A stretch of 64,000 nucleotides of DNA from Ruegeria sp. HKCCSA071. GTDB lineage: Bacteria > Pseudomonadota > Alphaproteobacteria > Rhodobacterales > Rhodobacteraceae. This document shows, in pieces, positions 53,673 through 61,850 of the stretch. A model generated the notes under the pieces. That model was not told where the DNA came from, did not search any database, and was given only the letters and a program-made list of their open reading frames with translations. Location: assembly GCF_017872555.1 (NCBI RefSeq), contig NZ_JAEDOX010000009.1, positions 1-64,000 on the forward strand, in the 5' to 3' direction. Within the stretch, counting starts at the first letter, position 1, and every line of letters begins with the position of its first letter. Both the position numbers and the translations under genes were made by a program.

Positions 53673-54533
53673 ATGACACGTACCGTTTACGTAAATGGCG
53701 AATACCTGCCCGAGACTGAGGCCAAGGTTTCAATTTTTGACCGTGGCTTCCTGTTTGCGGACGCGGTTTACGAAGTCACAAGTGTGCTGGACGGCAAGCT
53801 GATCGACTTCGAAGGTCACTCAGTCCGTCTGAAGCGTTCGCTGGACGAGCTTGAGATGGCCGAGCCCTGCACCAAGGATGAACTGCTGGAAATCCACCGC
53901 AAGCTGATCGAGCTGAACGGCATCGAGGAAGGTCTGGTCTATTTGCAGGTCTCGCGCGGCAGCGATGGCGACCGGGATTTCGTGTTTCCGTCGGCAGATA
54001 CCAAGCCCAGCCTCGTTCTGTTCACGCAGAACAAGCCCGGGCTGGCTGACAGCCCGGCGGCAAGGAAAGGTGCCAAGATCATCTCGATCGAAGACATCCG
54101 CTGGGGCCGCCGCGACATCAAAACGGTGCAATTGCTTTACCCGTCGATGGGCAAGATGATGGCCAAGAAAGCGGGGTGCGACGACGCATGGCTGGTCGAG
54201 GACGGCTTTGTGACCGAGGGCACCAGCAACAACGCCTATTTCGTCAAGAACGGCAAGATTGTTACCCGCCCTCTGTCCAACGATATCCTGCACGGTATTA
54301 CCCGAAAGGCCGTGCTGCGGATGGCGGCTGAGGCGCAGATGGTGGTGGAAGAGCGTCTGTTCACCATCGACGAGGCCAAAGAGGCGGACGAGGCATTCAC
54401 AACCTCGGCCAGTGCCTTTGTGATGCCGGTGGTCGAGATCGACGGTGTGGCGCTGGGCGACGGAACACCGGGTCCGATTGCCAAGCGTTTGCGCGAGATT
54501 TATCTGGACGAAAGCCGTAAGGCGGCGATCTGA
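53673..54533 (+). CDS. dat: D-amino-acid transaminase (class IV PLP enzyme)
   Basis: The ATG at 53673 follows GAGGAG and gives 286 residues. The sequence matches D-alanine-type aminotransferases: SIFDRGFLFADAVYEV at the start, PLP Lys150 in RRDIKTVQLL, EGTSNNAYFV near 190 and TTSASAFVMPV. It interconverts D-amino acids and 2-oxo acids, with D-Glu as a usual product. It would feed the DgcN/DgcA route, with which it is co-transcribed (10-base gap). Confidence 0.88.
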   Translation: MTRTVYVNGEYLPETEAKVSIFDRGFLFADAVYEVTSVLDGKLIDFEGHSVRLKRSLDELEMAEPCTKDELLEIHRKLIELNGIEEGLVYLQVSRGSDGDRDFVFPSADTKPSLVLFTQNKPGLADSPAARKGAKIISIEDIRWGRRDIKTVQLLYPSMGKMMAKKAGCDDAWLVEDGFVTEGTSNNAYFVKNGKIVTRPLSNDILHGITRKAVLRMAAEAQMVVEERLFTIDEAKEADEAFTTSASAFVMPVVEIDGVALGDGTPGPIAKRLREIYLDESRKAAI

Positions 54534-54535
54534 AG

Positions 54536-54565
54536 AAAAAGGCCCGCTGCAGCGGCGGGCCTTTT
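54536..54565. terminator. Bidirectional terminator after dat
   Basis: GGCCCGC and GCGGGCC form the stem, flanked by AAAAA on one side and TTTT on the other. It lies between the convergent dat and DUF1244 genes. Confidence 0.88.
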
Positions 54566-54573
54566 CTCAGGCG

Positions 54574-54888
54574 TCAGCCTTTATCGGTGACATTTTCTTC
54601 GAAGGCGACCTTGAAGGCGGCTTGTTTCTCGGGGCTGGCTTCGGTCTGGTAGTTGGTCTTCCACTCATCCATGGTCATGCCATAAAAAACTTCGCGGGCT
54701 TCTTCCTTGCCCATCTCGATGCCTTTTTCATTGGCCGCTTCCTGATACCAGCGCGACAGGCAGTTTCGGCAGAATCCAGCAAGGTTCATCATGTCGATAT
54801 TCTGCACATCGGTGCGGTCTTCCATCAGGTGCTTTTGCAGCCGGCGGAAGGCCGCAGCCTGAAGTTCGATTTCGGTTTGCTTGTCCAT
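54574..54888 (-). CDS. DUF1244 protein
   Basis: The 104-residue protein is a clear DUF1244 member: EIELQAAAFRRLQKHLMEDR, DIMNLAGFCRNCLSRWYQEA-type core (here DMMNLAGFCRNCL) and EEAREVFYGMTMDEWKTNYQ. The CRNC cysteines may bind metal. The function is unknown. It is a conserved small cytosolic protein of proteobacteria. Confidence 0.92.
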   Translation of the reverse strand: MDKQTEIELQAAAFRRLQKHLMEDRTDVQNIDMMNLAGFCRNCLSRWYQEAANEKGIEMGKEEAREVFYGMTMDEWKTNYQTEASPEKQAAFKVAFEENVTDKG

Positions 54889-54976
54889 AGTGTGGCTCCG
54901 AAAGGCAGTGTGTGTTGCGTCTGACCTAACAATCCTGCCGTGTCGTTACAACAACGGCGCTTGTGGTCGGTGCCAT

Positions 54977-55216
54977 CTACATCAGCTTCAAAGCCAGCCA
55001 GGGCATGATGCAAAAGATCAGTGTCAGGATCTTGTAGTTGGCAAGGTATCTGAAATAGGCGCGTTTCACGTCGGCGCGATCCATCTGAAACATCCTGCCG
55101 TGAATGCCAGCGATCCAGTCCTGAAAAAGAAGAATCATGACTGTGCTGAACAGCAAAACCGCGATATTAAGCGCGGCCATCCAGCCGAAAAACGTTGTCA
55201 GAAACTCAAGTGTCAT
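54977..55216 (-). CDS. Small two-helix membrane protein (DUF6868-like)
   Basis: The 79-residue product has two helices (about 5-30 and 58-78) joined by a basic loop with HGRMFQMDRADVKRAYFRYL. This pattern is common in roseobacters and resembles the DUF6868 group. The function is unknown. Confidence 0.7.
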   Translation of the reverse strand: MTLEFLTTFFGWMAALNIAVLLFSTVMILLFQDWIAGIHGRMFQMDRADVKRAYFRYLANYKILTLIFCIMPWLALKLM

Positions 55217-55302
55217 GACGATCCCCTTTCCCGCATTATATGGGGATCAGGGATTTTGCTCACAATGGCGTGAGCGGAGGAACGCCCCAGCAAACCTTGC
55301 GG

Positions 55303-56040
55303 TCAAAGGTCGCTGGCGCCCAACGCATCTTGCAGGATTATCGCCAGCCGCTCGGCCCAATGCCGTTGCCCGGCATGGTCGGCGATCAGGTCGTTGCGCA
55401 GCTCGATCAATGCATTGGGACGGCCAAAAGCGGTGCAGTGCTTGTCAATCGCATCACCAGGCAAAACGCCGGTATAGGGTTCATTGACACCAACGCACAG
55501 GTCATCTTCCTGTTGCAGCCGGTCGATCAAAGGGTGCGAAAACCGCTCGTCCGGGGTGTGCAAAACGCCAATGTGCCATGGTCGGGGGTCACGTCCACGC
55601 AACTGGCGCGTGAAGGAATGCATCGACACAATTACCGCATGTGGCAGTGCCGCCAACTCGGCCAACGCTGTGTGGTAGGGGCGATAGCACATGTTCAGGC
55701 GGCGTTCGCGTTCGGCGGCATCGGCATTGCGGTTGCCGGGAATGATCGACCCGTCATACAGTTTCATCAACAGCGTGGGGTCATCTTCCCCTCGGTTCGG
55801 GTCGATTACGAGGCGCGAGAAATTGGCGGCAATCACCGGCGCGTTCAGAATCTCGCCCAGATGTTTTGATACCTCATACGCGCCGACATCATAGGCGATA
55901 TGGCGCTCCATGTCCTCGCGCGGCAGGCCAAGGTCGCCGTCATTGACCTCGGGGGGGACAGTGTTGGTTGCGTGGTCGCATGTGATCAGCCATCGGGACG
56001 GGCGATCCGCGCCGTGAACGAAAAACGGGGTGTAAGTCAT
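55303..56040 (-). CDS. N-formylglutamate amidohydrolase-family protein
   Basis: The ATG at 56040 gives 245 residues. The family pattern is clear: WLITCDHATNTVPPE near 17, HIAYDVGAYEVSKHLGEIL, VIDPNRGEDDPTL and VIVSMHSFTRQLRG, with His and Glu residues that fit the zinc hydrolase site. The best-known members hydrolyse N-formylglutamate in histidine breakdown, but no hut genes are here, so the substrate is uncertain. It is divergent from pyk. Confidence 0.87.
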   Translation of the reverse strand: MTYTPFFVHGADRPSRWLITCDHATNTVPPEVNDGDLGLPREDMERHIAYDVGAYEVSKHLGEILNAPVIAANFSRLVIDPNRGEDDPTLLMKLYDGSIIPGNRNADAAERERRLNMCYRPYHTALAELAALPHAVIVSMHSFTRQLRGRDPRPWHIGVLHTPDERFSHPLIDRLQQEDDLCVGVNEPYTGVLPGDAIDKHCTAFGRPNALIELRNDLIADHAGQRHWAERLAIILQDALGASDL

Positions 56041-56183
56041 AAGCCTGTCATCTAGTTTGTCGAAGGTGTAGGGCAGTTGCTTTAAAAAGGGAATTGCGCA
56101 ATAAGCGCCATAGCAGTGTTTGCGGTAACATTTTGCAAAAGCTGATCTGTGCAATCTGAGCCGGCATGAGGAGGTCAAGACCA

Positions 56184-57629
56184 ATGCGACGCCTGAGAAA
56201 TGTAAAAATCGTGGCGACGCTGGGACCGGCGTCCAGTGATTATGACACCATTCGCGCCCTGCACGAGGCCGGGGCAGATGTGTTCCGTCTGAACATGAGC
56301 CACGGCAGCCATGATGAGATTCGCGAACGCCACAGGATCATTCGGCAGATTGAAAAGGATCTGGACAGCCCGATTGCCATTCTGGCTGATCTTCAGGGCC
56401 CCAAGCTGCGGGTTGGTGTTTTTGCAAATGATGCTGAGGAACTGGAAGAGGGCGCGGCGTTCCGTCTGGACCTTGATCCAGCCCCCGGCGACACCACCCG
56501 CGTGTGCCTGCCGCACCCCGAGATTTTCGCGGCCCTTGAACCGGGCGCGCGCCTTCTGGTCAATGACGGCAAGATCCGTCTGATCGTTGAGGATTGTGGT
56601 CAGGACTTTGCCAATTGCACAGTTGAGGTCGGCGGTACGATCTCGAACCGCAAAGGTGTGAACGTCCCGGATGTGGTGCTGCCGCTGGCGGCCTTGTCGG
56701 AAAAGGACCGTGGTGATCTGGAGTTCGTCTGCCAGTTGGGCGTTGACTGGCTGGCGCTGAGTTTCGTGCAACGCGCCAAGGATGTGTTCGAGGCCCGCGC
56801 GCTGGCTGATGGACGCGCCGCGATCCTGTCGAAGATCGAAAAGCCGGCGGCGGTCGAGGCGTTCGACGACATCCTCGATGCCTCGGACGGTATCATGGTG
56901 GCGCGGGGCGATCTGGGGGTGGAGCTGCCGGTATCTGCGGTGCCGCCCATTCAGAAGAGGCTGGTCCGCAAGTGCCGTAGTGCCGCCAAGCCGGTTATTG
57001 TCGCCACCCAGATGCTGGAAAGCATGATCGAAAGCCCGATGCCCACCCGCGCCGAAGTGTCGGATGTGGCCACCGCGATCTATGAGGGCACGGACGCCAT
57101 TATGCTCAGCGCGGAATCGGCGGCAGGTGCTTATCCGGTTGAGGCCGTGCAGACCATGAATAAGGTCGCCATCGAGGTCGAGGCCGACCCGACCTATTCC
57201 CAGATCATCGCCGCGTCCCGGACGGCAAAAGGAAGCACTGTGGCCGATGCCATCGTCGCGGCCGCCCGAGAGATTGCTGAAAAGACCGATATCAAAGCCA
57301 TCTGCTGCTTTACGCAAAGCGGAACGACCGCCTCATTGACAGCCCGCGAACGTCCCGGTGTTCCGATCATCGCGATGACATCGTTGATGGGGACCGCGCG
57401 CAGGCTTTGCCTGAGCTGGGGATGCAATTGCGTCATGACGCCCGAACTTCAGCGGTTCAAAAGCGCCGTGGTCAACGCGGCCCGCGCGGCGCGGGCAGGG
57501 GGGTTTGCAACCGAAACCGATCAGATCGTGGTTACGGCCGGTGTCCCCTTCAACGTTCCCGGCACTACCAACATTCTGCGGGTGGCCCCTTGTGATGAAC
57601 GGCTGATCTACAGCACGGATCCGGAATAA
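56184..57629 (+). CDS. pyk: Pyruvate kinase
   Basis: The ATG at 56184 follows AGGAGGT at 8-base spacing and gives 481 residues. Conserved regions: KIVATLGPASSDYDTIRAL, FRLNMSHGSH, ADLQGPKLRVG, ILSKIEKPAAVEAFDDIL with the catalytic Lys-Glu, MVARGDLGVELP and ATQMLESMIESPMPTRAEV. It makes ATP and pyruvate from phosphoenolpyruvate. It is followed by a 22-base perfect palindrome. Confidence 0.95.
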   Translation: MRRLRNVKIVATLGPASSDYDTIRALHEAGADVFRLNMSHGSHDEIRERHRIIRQIEKDLDSPIAILADLQGPKLRVGVFANDAEELEEGAAFRLDLDPAPGDTTRVCLPHPEIFAALEPGARLLVNDGKIRLIVEDCGQDFANCTVEVGGTISNRKGVNVPDVVLPLAALSEKDRGDLEFVCQLGVDWLALSFVQRAKDVFEARALADGRAAILSKIEKPAAVEAFDDILDASDGIMVARGDLGVELPVSAVPPIQKRLVRKCRSAAKPVIVATQMLESMIESPMPTRAEVSDVATAIYEGTDAIMLSAESAAGAYPVEAVQTMNKVAIEVEADPTYSQIIAASRTAKGSTVADAIVAAAREIAEKTDIKAICCFTQSGTTASLTARERPGVPIIAMTSLMGTARRLCLSWGCNCVMTPELQRFKSAVVNAARAARAGGFATETDQIVVTAGVPFNVPGTTNILRVAPCDERLIYSTDPE

Positions 57630-57637
57630 CCGCACCC

Positions 57638-57659
57638 TGACACTCGGGCCCGAGTGTCA
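57638..57659. terminator. 22-base perfect palindrome between convergent genes
   Basis: TGACACTCGGG and CCCGAGTGTCA form a perfect palindrome 9 bases after the pyk stop and 3 bases before the stop of the Lrp-type gene. It lacks a T tract. A shared transcript-end hairpin is likely; a protein-binding site is the alternative. Confidence 0.6.
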
Positions 57660-57661
57660 TG

Positions 57662-58117
57662 TCAGCCAACCGGCTCTTTTACAATTTCCATAACCGTAAA
57701 AGAGCTGGTCTGGTGTATCCCCGGCAGCTTGTTGATCTTCTCGCCCAGCACCAGCCTGAAATGCGCAATATCGCGCGTTCGAACAGTCAAAAGATAATCA
57801 AACGAGCCCGCCACCATCAGGCAGCTTTCGATTTCCGACACATTCCGAACAGCGTCGTTGAACCTTACCAGGGATTGTTCCGCCGTCGCGACCAGGGATA
57901 CCTGCACCACGGTCAACAGCGCCAGCCCCATCCTTTCCTTGTCGACGACGGCTCTGTACCCTTTGATATAGCCATTCTTCTCAAGTCGTTTTACACGCTC
58001 GGAACAGGGCGTATTGGTCAGGTTCACGCGCGCCGCCAACTCAACTATCGAGAGCCGTCCATTGGCCTCCAGCTCGTGCAGGATGCGTTGGTCGATTTTG
58101 TCTAAATCTCTACTAAT
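57662..58117 (-). CDS. Lrp/AsnC-family regulator with apparent ATT start
   Basis: Family homology begins well before any ATG, GTG or TTG: SRDLDKIDQRILHELEANGR, then LSIVELAARVNLTNTPCSER. The only start that gives a full HTH is the ATT at 58115-58117, with AGGGA about 9 bases upstream. It gives 151 residues, the normal family length. A TTG at 58039 would delete half of the HTH. The RAM domain (AGSFDYLLTVRTRDIAHFRL) is intact. It resembles PutR/BkdR-type regulators. Either AUU initiates translation, or the start ATG was lost by mutation or sequencing error. Confidence 0.75.
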   Translation of the reverse strand: MSRDLDKIDQRILHELEANGRLSIVELAARVNLTNTPCSERVKRLEKNGYIKGYRAVVDKERMGLALLTVVQVSLVATAEQSLVRFNDAVRNVSEIESCLMVAGSFDYLLTVRTRDIAHFRLVLGEKINKLPGIHQTSSFTVMEIVKEPVG

Positions 58118-58257
58118 TAGTAAAATTCCCTGTATTTTTGGCGCAATACGACAAATTACACTGAAGATGGCCCAAAAAAATCTCCAATTCCTAGTGAAAT
58201 TTCCTAATACTTATCAAAGGGTGGTCTTATTGAAAAGTTCCAAGTTCCGGCCGCCCT

Positions 58258-58278
58258 GCCGGGGGCGTGGGCCCCGGC
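58258..58278 (+). promoter_or_regulatory. GC-rich hairpin in the uspA leader
   Basis: GCCGGGG and CCCCGGC form a perfect 7-base stem with a 7-base loop, 28 bases before the uspA start. It has no T tract. It may stabilise or attenuate the uspA message. Confidence 0.4.
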
Positions 58279-58305
58279 CTTAACAACAAAAAACGGAGGA
58301 ACGAA

Positions 58306-58743
58306 ATGACAACAAAGATTGTCATAGGACTCGACGGGACTGAGACCGGCGAGCGTGCGATTGCCTTTGCCAAGGATTTGGCAAAGCTGATCGGAACGTG
58401 CGATTTGCTGGTCGCTTATGTGATCGAATGGTCACCTTACACATTCCAGACACCTGAAGAAAACGCCCAGCGCCACAAGCGCCGCGAAGAAGAGGTTGAT
58501 CTGGCGATGTCGCGTGTCGTGACACCTGCTGTAGAGGCCCTCAGGGCGGCAGGTTTCGAGGCGCAGGGCATTGTGCGCCATGGAGATGTAGCGGAAACGC
58601 TGAACGCCATCACGGTCGAAAACGGAGGTTCGCAAATCGTCGTGGGCCGGGCGTCCGCGGACGGGATCAAGAAACGTCTGTTCGGAAGTTCGACGCAATA
58701 CCTGGTAATGCATGCCGACGTTCCGGTTACGGTAGTGAACTGA
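58306..58743 (+). CDS. Universal stress protein UspA family
   Basis: The ATG at 58306 follows CGGAGG and gives 145 residues. It has the Usp fold: KIVIGLDGTETGERAIAFAK at the start and the ATP-site-like end VVGRASADGIKKRLFGSSTQ, then HADVPVTVV. It sits 14 bases before the amino acid symporter gene. Usp genes paired with transporters are frequent and may regulate them. Confidence 0.87.
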   Translation: MTTKIVIGLDGTETGERAIAFAKDLAKLIGTCDLLVAYVIEWSPYTFQTPEENAQRHKRREEEVDLAMSRVVTPAVEALRAAGFEAQGIVRHGDVAETLNAITVENGGSQIVVGRASADGIKKRLFGSSTQYLVMHADVPVTVVN

Positions 58744-58757
58744 AGGGAGGGCCAAAA

Positions 58758-60308
58758 ATGAGAACGCTAAAAACACTTGGCGCCGTAATGGCCGCCACCA
58801 TTGCCGCCAGCCCTGCCCTTGCACAAGAGGCGCCGGGACTGGATGAAAAAATCAACCAAGCCTTTGCGAACCTGACCGGACCGTTTGTCAGCTTCATCTT
58901 TGCGCCGCTGCCCGGAACCAGCTTTCCGTGGATCGTTATGTGGCTGGTGATCGCTGCAACGGTTTTTACGTTGTATTTTGCCTTTGTGCAGATGCGGTTC
59001 TTTAGCCACGCGATCAGCCTTGTCAAAGGTGATTACTCCGATCCCAACGATGCGGGCGAGGTCAGCCACTTTCAGGCTCTGGCCACGGCGCTGTCCGGAA
59101 CTGTCGGTCTGGGGAATATCGCGGGCGTGGCCGTTGCCGTTGGCATCGGCGGCCCGGGCGCAACCTTCTGGATGATCCTTGCGGGCCTTCTTGGCATGGC
59201 GTCGAAATTCACCGAATGTACGCTGGGCGTGAAGTACCGCAATGAATACGAAGACGGTACAGTATCCGGTGGCCCGATGTATTACATGTCCAAGGGCTTT
59301 GACGAGCTGGGCCTGCCGGGCGGCAAGATCCTGGCGGTACTGTTCTCGATCTTCTGTATTCTGGGCGCATTGGGCGGTGGGAACATGTTCCAGGCCAACC
59401 AGGCACATCAACAGATCGCGGGTATCGTTGGCGACTATCCGGGCTGGATTACCGGCATTGTTTTTGCTGGTGTCGTGTTCATGGTCATTGTTGGCGGCCT
59501 GAAATCCATTGCACGGGTGACCGAAAAGGTCGTGCCGTTCATGGGTGTGCTGTATGTCGCCACCGCACTGGTCATCATCGCGATGAATGCGGACATGATC
59601 GGCTGGGCCTTTGGTCAGATCTTTGCCGGTGCCTTCACGGGGCTGGGTGTTGCAGGGGGCATGGTCGGTGCGCTGATCCAAGGCTTCAAGCGCGCGGCAT
59701 TCTCGAACGAGGCGGGCGTGGGCTCTGCAGCTATCGCGCACTCGGCGGTTCGGACCAAGGAGCCGATCACCGAGGGTTTTGTATCGCTGCTTGAACCCTT
59801 CATCGATACCGTCGTGATCTGTACCATGACGGCGCTGGTGATCATCATCACGCAACAGCTGATCATCGATCCTGAAACCGGCAACTACATGCTGAACGAA
59901 GCGGGTTCCGCCATCGCAACAGTGGATGGAAATTCCGGTGTCAGCCTGACTTCTGCCGCGTTTGGCAGCGCGTTCAGCTGGTTCCCGTACATCCTTGCGA
60001 TTGCGGTGATCCTGTTTGCCTTCTCGACCATGATCAGCTGGTCCTACTATGGCCTCAAGGCCTGGACCTACCTGTTCGGAGAAGGACACACAAAAGAGCT
60101 GATCTTCAAGGTCATCTTCTGTGTCTTCGTGGTGATCGGCGCTGCGGCCAACCTCGGCCCCGTTATCGACTTCTCGGATGCGGCGATCTTTGCGATGGCG
60201 GTTGTGAACGTCTTTGCTCTCTACTTCCTGATGAAAGTGGTGCGGCAGGAACTGGCGTCCTACTCCGCAAGGCTGAAGAGCGGTGAAATCCGCAAATTCG
60301 AACACTAA
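58758..60308 (+). CDS. Alanine/glycine:sodium symporter (AGCS family)
   Basis: The 516-residue protein has an N-terminal signal-like segment (1-22, ending ALA) followed by about ten helices. The AGCS hallmarks are HFQALATALSGTVGLGNIAG, FTECTLGVKYRNEYEDGTVS, GGPMYYMSKGF, FKRAAFSNEAGVGSAAIAHS and STMISWSYYGLKAW. It imports alanine or glycine with Na+. The extra signal-like N-terminus is an addition to the basic family length. It is probably co-transcribed with uspA. Confidence 0.9.
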   Translation: MRTLKTLGAVMAATIAASPALAQEAPGLDEKINQAFANLTGPFVSFIFAPLPGTSFPWIVMWLVIAATVFTLYFAFVQMRFFSHAISLVKGDYSDPNDAGEVSHFQALATALSGTVGLGNIAGVAVAVGIGGPGATFWMILAGLLGMASKFTECTLGVKYRNEYEDGTVSGGPMYYMSKGFDELGLPGGKILAVLFSIFCILGALGGGNMFQANQAHQQIAGIVGDYPGWITGIVFAGVVFMVIVGGLKSIARVTEKVVPFMGVLYVATALVIIAMNADMIGWAFGQIFAGAFTGLGVAGGMVGALIQGFKRAAFSNEAGVGSAAIAHSAVRTKEPITEGFVSLLEPFIDTVVICTMTALVIIITQQLIIDPETGNYMLNEAGSAIATVDGNSGVSLTSAAFGSAFSWFPYILAIAVILFAFSTMISWSYYGLKAWTYLFGEGHTKELIFKVIFCVFVVIGAAANLGPVIDFSDAAIFAMAVVNVFALYFLMKVVRQELASYSARLKSGEIRKFEH

Positions 60309-60315
60309 ATCCAAT

Positions 60316-60343
60316 CACCGGGGCGGCTTGTGTCGCCCCGGTG
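60316..60343 (+). terminator. Hairpin after the symporter gene
   Basis: CACCGGGGCG and CGCCCCGGTG form a perfect 10-base stem around an 8-base loop, starting 8 bases after the stop. There is no T tract, so it may be a Rho-dependent end or mRNA-stabilising hairpin. Confidence 0.6.
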
Positions 60344-60491
60344 CCTGACCAGGCTGCAAAAAGCACAGATTCTGGTCCAAACCCCCTTGCCAGTATGACC
60401 GAACTTGCGTAAACGGCGCTTCTGATCGCGTGACCGGCCGAGATGGCATGCCGAGTCGCGTCTGAAACCGAACCCGAAAAAGGAGACGGAA

Positions 60492-60692
60492 ATGCCTAAG
60501 ATGAAGACCAAATCAAGCGCCAAGAAGCGCTTCAAGGTGACTGCGACCGGTAAGGTCCTTGCTGGCCAGGCCGGCAAACGGCACGGCATGATCAAGCGGA
60601 CCAAGAAATTCATCCGCGACGCCCGTGGCAACACCACCCTGTCCGCCCCCGACGCAAAGATCGTCAAGGGCTACATGCCCTACGACCGCTAA
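60492..60692 (+). CDS. rpmI: Ribosomal protein bL35
   Basis: The 66-residue basic protein starts behind AAGGAG and matches bL35: [20 protein letters not shown], then [20 protein letters not shown]. It is followed after 15 bases by rplT. The infC gene that often precedes this pair is not adjacent here. Confidence 0.97.
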   Translation: MPKMKTKSSAKKRFKVTATGKVLAGQAGKRHGMIKRTKKFIRDARGNTTLSAPDAKIVKGYMPYDR

Positions 60693-60707
60693 GAGGAGAT
60701 GTAAGAG

Positions 60708-61073
60708 ATGTCCCGCGTTAAAGGTGGAACCGTAACTCACGCCCGTCACAAGAAGATCATCAAGGCCGCAAAAGGCTATTATGGTCGTCGCAAGAGCAAC
60801 TTCAAAGTCGCAACTCAGGCCGTCGACAAGGCCAACCAGTACGCGACCCGTGACCGCAAGAACCGCAAGCGCAACTTCCGCGCGCTGTGGATCCAGCGGA
60901 TCAACGCTGCTGTGCGCAGCCATGACGAGGCTCTGACATATTCCCGCTTCATCAACGGTCTGAACCTGGCCGGTATCGAAGTGGACCGCAAAGTTCTGGC
61001 CGACCTGGCCGTGCACGAACCGGAAGCGTTCGGCGCGATCGTCGCCAAAGCTCAGGCTGCTCTGGCTGCCTGA
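60708..61073 (+). CDS. rplT: Ribosomal protein bL20
   Basis: The 121-residue protein matches bL20: [60 protein letters not shown]. It is essential for 50S assembly. A strong terminator follows, so rpmI-rplT form a short unit. Confidence 0.97.
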   Translation: MSRVKGGTVTHARHKKIIKAAKGYYGRRKSNFKVATQAVDKANQYATRDRKNRKRNFRALWIQRINAAVRSHDEALTYSRFINGLNLAGIEVDRKVLADLAVHEPEAFGAIVAKAQAALAA

Positions 61074-61100
61074 ACCTCTGAAAAGAGACAGTGAAAGAAA

Positions 61101-61127
61101 GGCCGTCCCTTTGGGGCGGTCTTTTTT
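61101..61127 (+). terminator. Rho-independent terminator of rpmI-rplT
   Basis: GGCCGTCCC pairs with GGGGCGGTC (two G-U pairs) around a TTT loop and is followed by TTTTTT. Confidence 0.9.
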
Positions 61128-61222
61128 GTTGCAACATGCGGTGCATTCCAAGCGCTTCTTGGATCAGGGCATCCATCCCTTCTGCATTGGGATGACGCCA
61201 ACCAGTTTCAGGCATGACCGGT

Positions 61223-61236
61223 TTGATCTAGATCAT
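61223..61236. promoter_or_regulatory. FNR/FnrL-type box
   Basis: TTGATCTAGATCAT matches the FNR consensus TTGAT-N4-ATCAA with one mismatch, and its core TGATCTAGATCA is a perfect palindrome. It lies 61 bases before the first YeeE gene, consistent with oxygen-responsive control. Confidence 0.6.
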
Positions 61237-61250
61237 GTAACAGCCCTCGG

Positions 61251-61267
61251 ATCATATTATATATGAT
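61251..61267. promoter_or_regulatory. Perfect AT-rich operator-like palindrome
   Basis: ATCATAT and ATATGAT flank TAT, giving a perfect 17-base dyad 30 bases before the YeeE start. AT-rich dyads of this kind are typical for ArsR-type sulfur-responsive repressors such as BigR/SqrR, which often govern YeeE/YedE genes. The regulator is not in the window, so the link is inferred. Confidence 0.5.
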
Positions 61268-61297
61268 TTTATGAATATAAGTGAGAAGGGTGAAATC

Positions 61298-61846
61298 ATG
61301 ACACTAAACTGGAAAGTTGGAGGTGTTCTGCTAGGGCTCGTGTTCTTCGGGGCAGTTCTTCTGGTGAAGCCGATCGGTGTTTCGACCCAATTCGTCATCC
61401 TTGACGGAATTATTGCGGACACCGTCAATTCAGAATTCGTAACACAGACGGATGACGGTTACAGTTCAAGCAACGCATACATGGCGAAATCCAATGGCAA
61501 ATACGCCAAATACGTATCCAATCCGTTGAATTACAGCTTTGTCTTCGTTTTGGCTATGGCCGCAGGGGCGTTCTTGTCGGTCAAGGCGCGCGGCGGTCTG
61601 GAACGCGGCGAGGGCAAGCTGCCCATGATCTGGCGCGAAAACTATGGCGACACGCCCTGGGCCCGAAACCTGGTCGCGCTATTGGGCGGCTTTGTCGTCC
61701 TCTATGGGGCCAGGTTGGCGGGTGGGTGCACATCCGGTCACATGATGTCCGGTATGATGCAGACAGCCCTGTCAGGCTATATCTTTGCAGCCGGAGCATT
61801 TGCAGCGGCAATTCCTACAGCAATGCTGATCTACCGGAAAGGATAA
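61298..61846 (+). CDS. YeeE/YedE-family (sulfur-compound transport) protein, first half
   Basis: The ATG at 61298 has GAAGGG upstream and gives about 182 residues. It has an N-terminal helix, a soluble loop (about 35-75), then helices with the family motif ARLAGGCTSGHMMSGMMQTA. This Cys-containing GGCTSGH loop is the substrate path residue set of the thiosulfate transporter YeeE. The next gene encodes the other half, so the two act as a PmpA/PmpB-like split pair. Confidence 0.85.
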   Translation: MTLNWKVGGVLLGLVFFGAVLLVKPIGVSTQFVILDGIIADTVNSEFVTQTDDGYSSSNAYMAKSNGKYAKYVSNPLNYSFVFVLAMAAGAFLSVKARGGLERGEGKLPMIWRENYGDTPWARNLVALLGGFVVLYGARLAGGCTSGHMMSGMMQTALSGYIFAAGAFAAAIPTAMLIYRKG

Positions 61847-61850
61847 GGCG

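Noticed and set aside
56175-57317. A 380-codon minus-strand open frame opposite pyruvate kinase
   Set aside because: Pyruvate kinase on the plus strand is certain; no known protein resembles the antisense product.
58767-60314. A 515-codon open frame on the minus strand opposite the amino acid symporter
   Set aside because: It mirrors the symporter codons exactly, is rich in His, Asp, Arg and Gln without any family pattern, and has no binding site. It is an antisense shadow.
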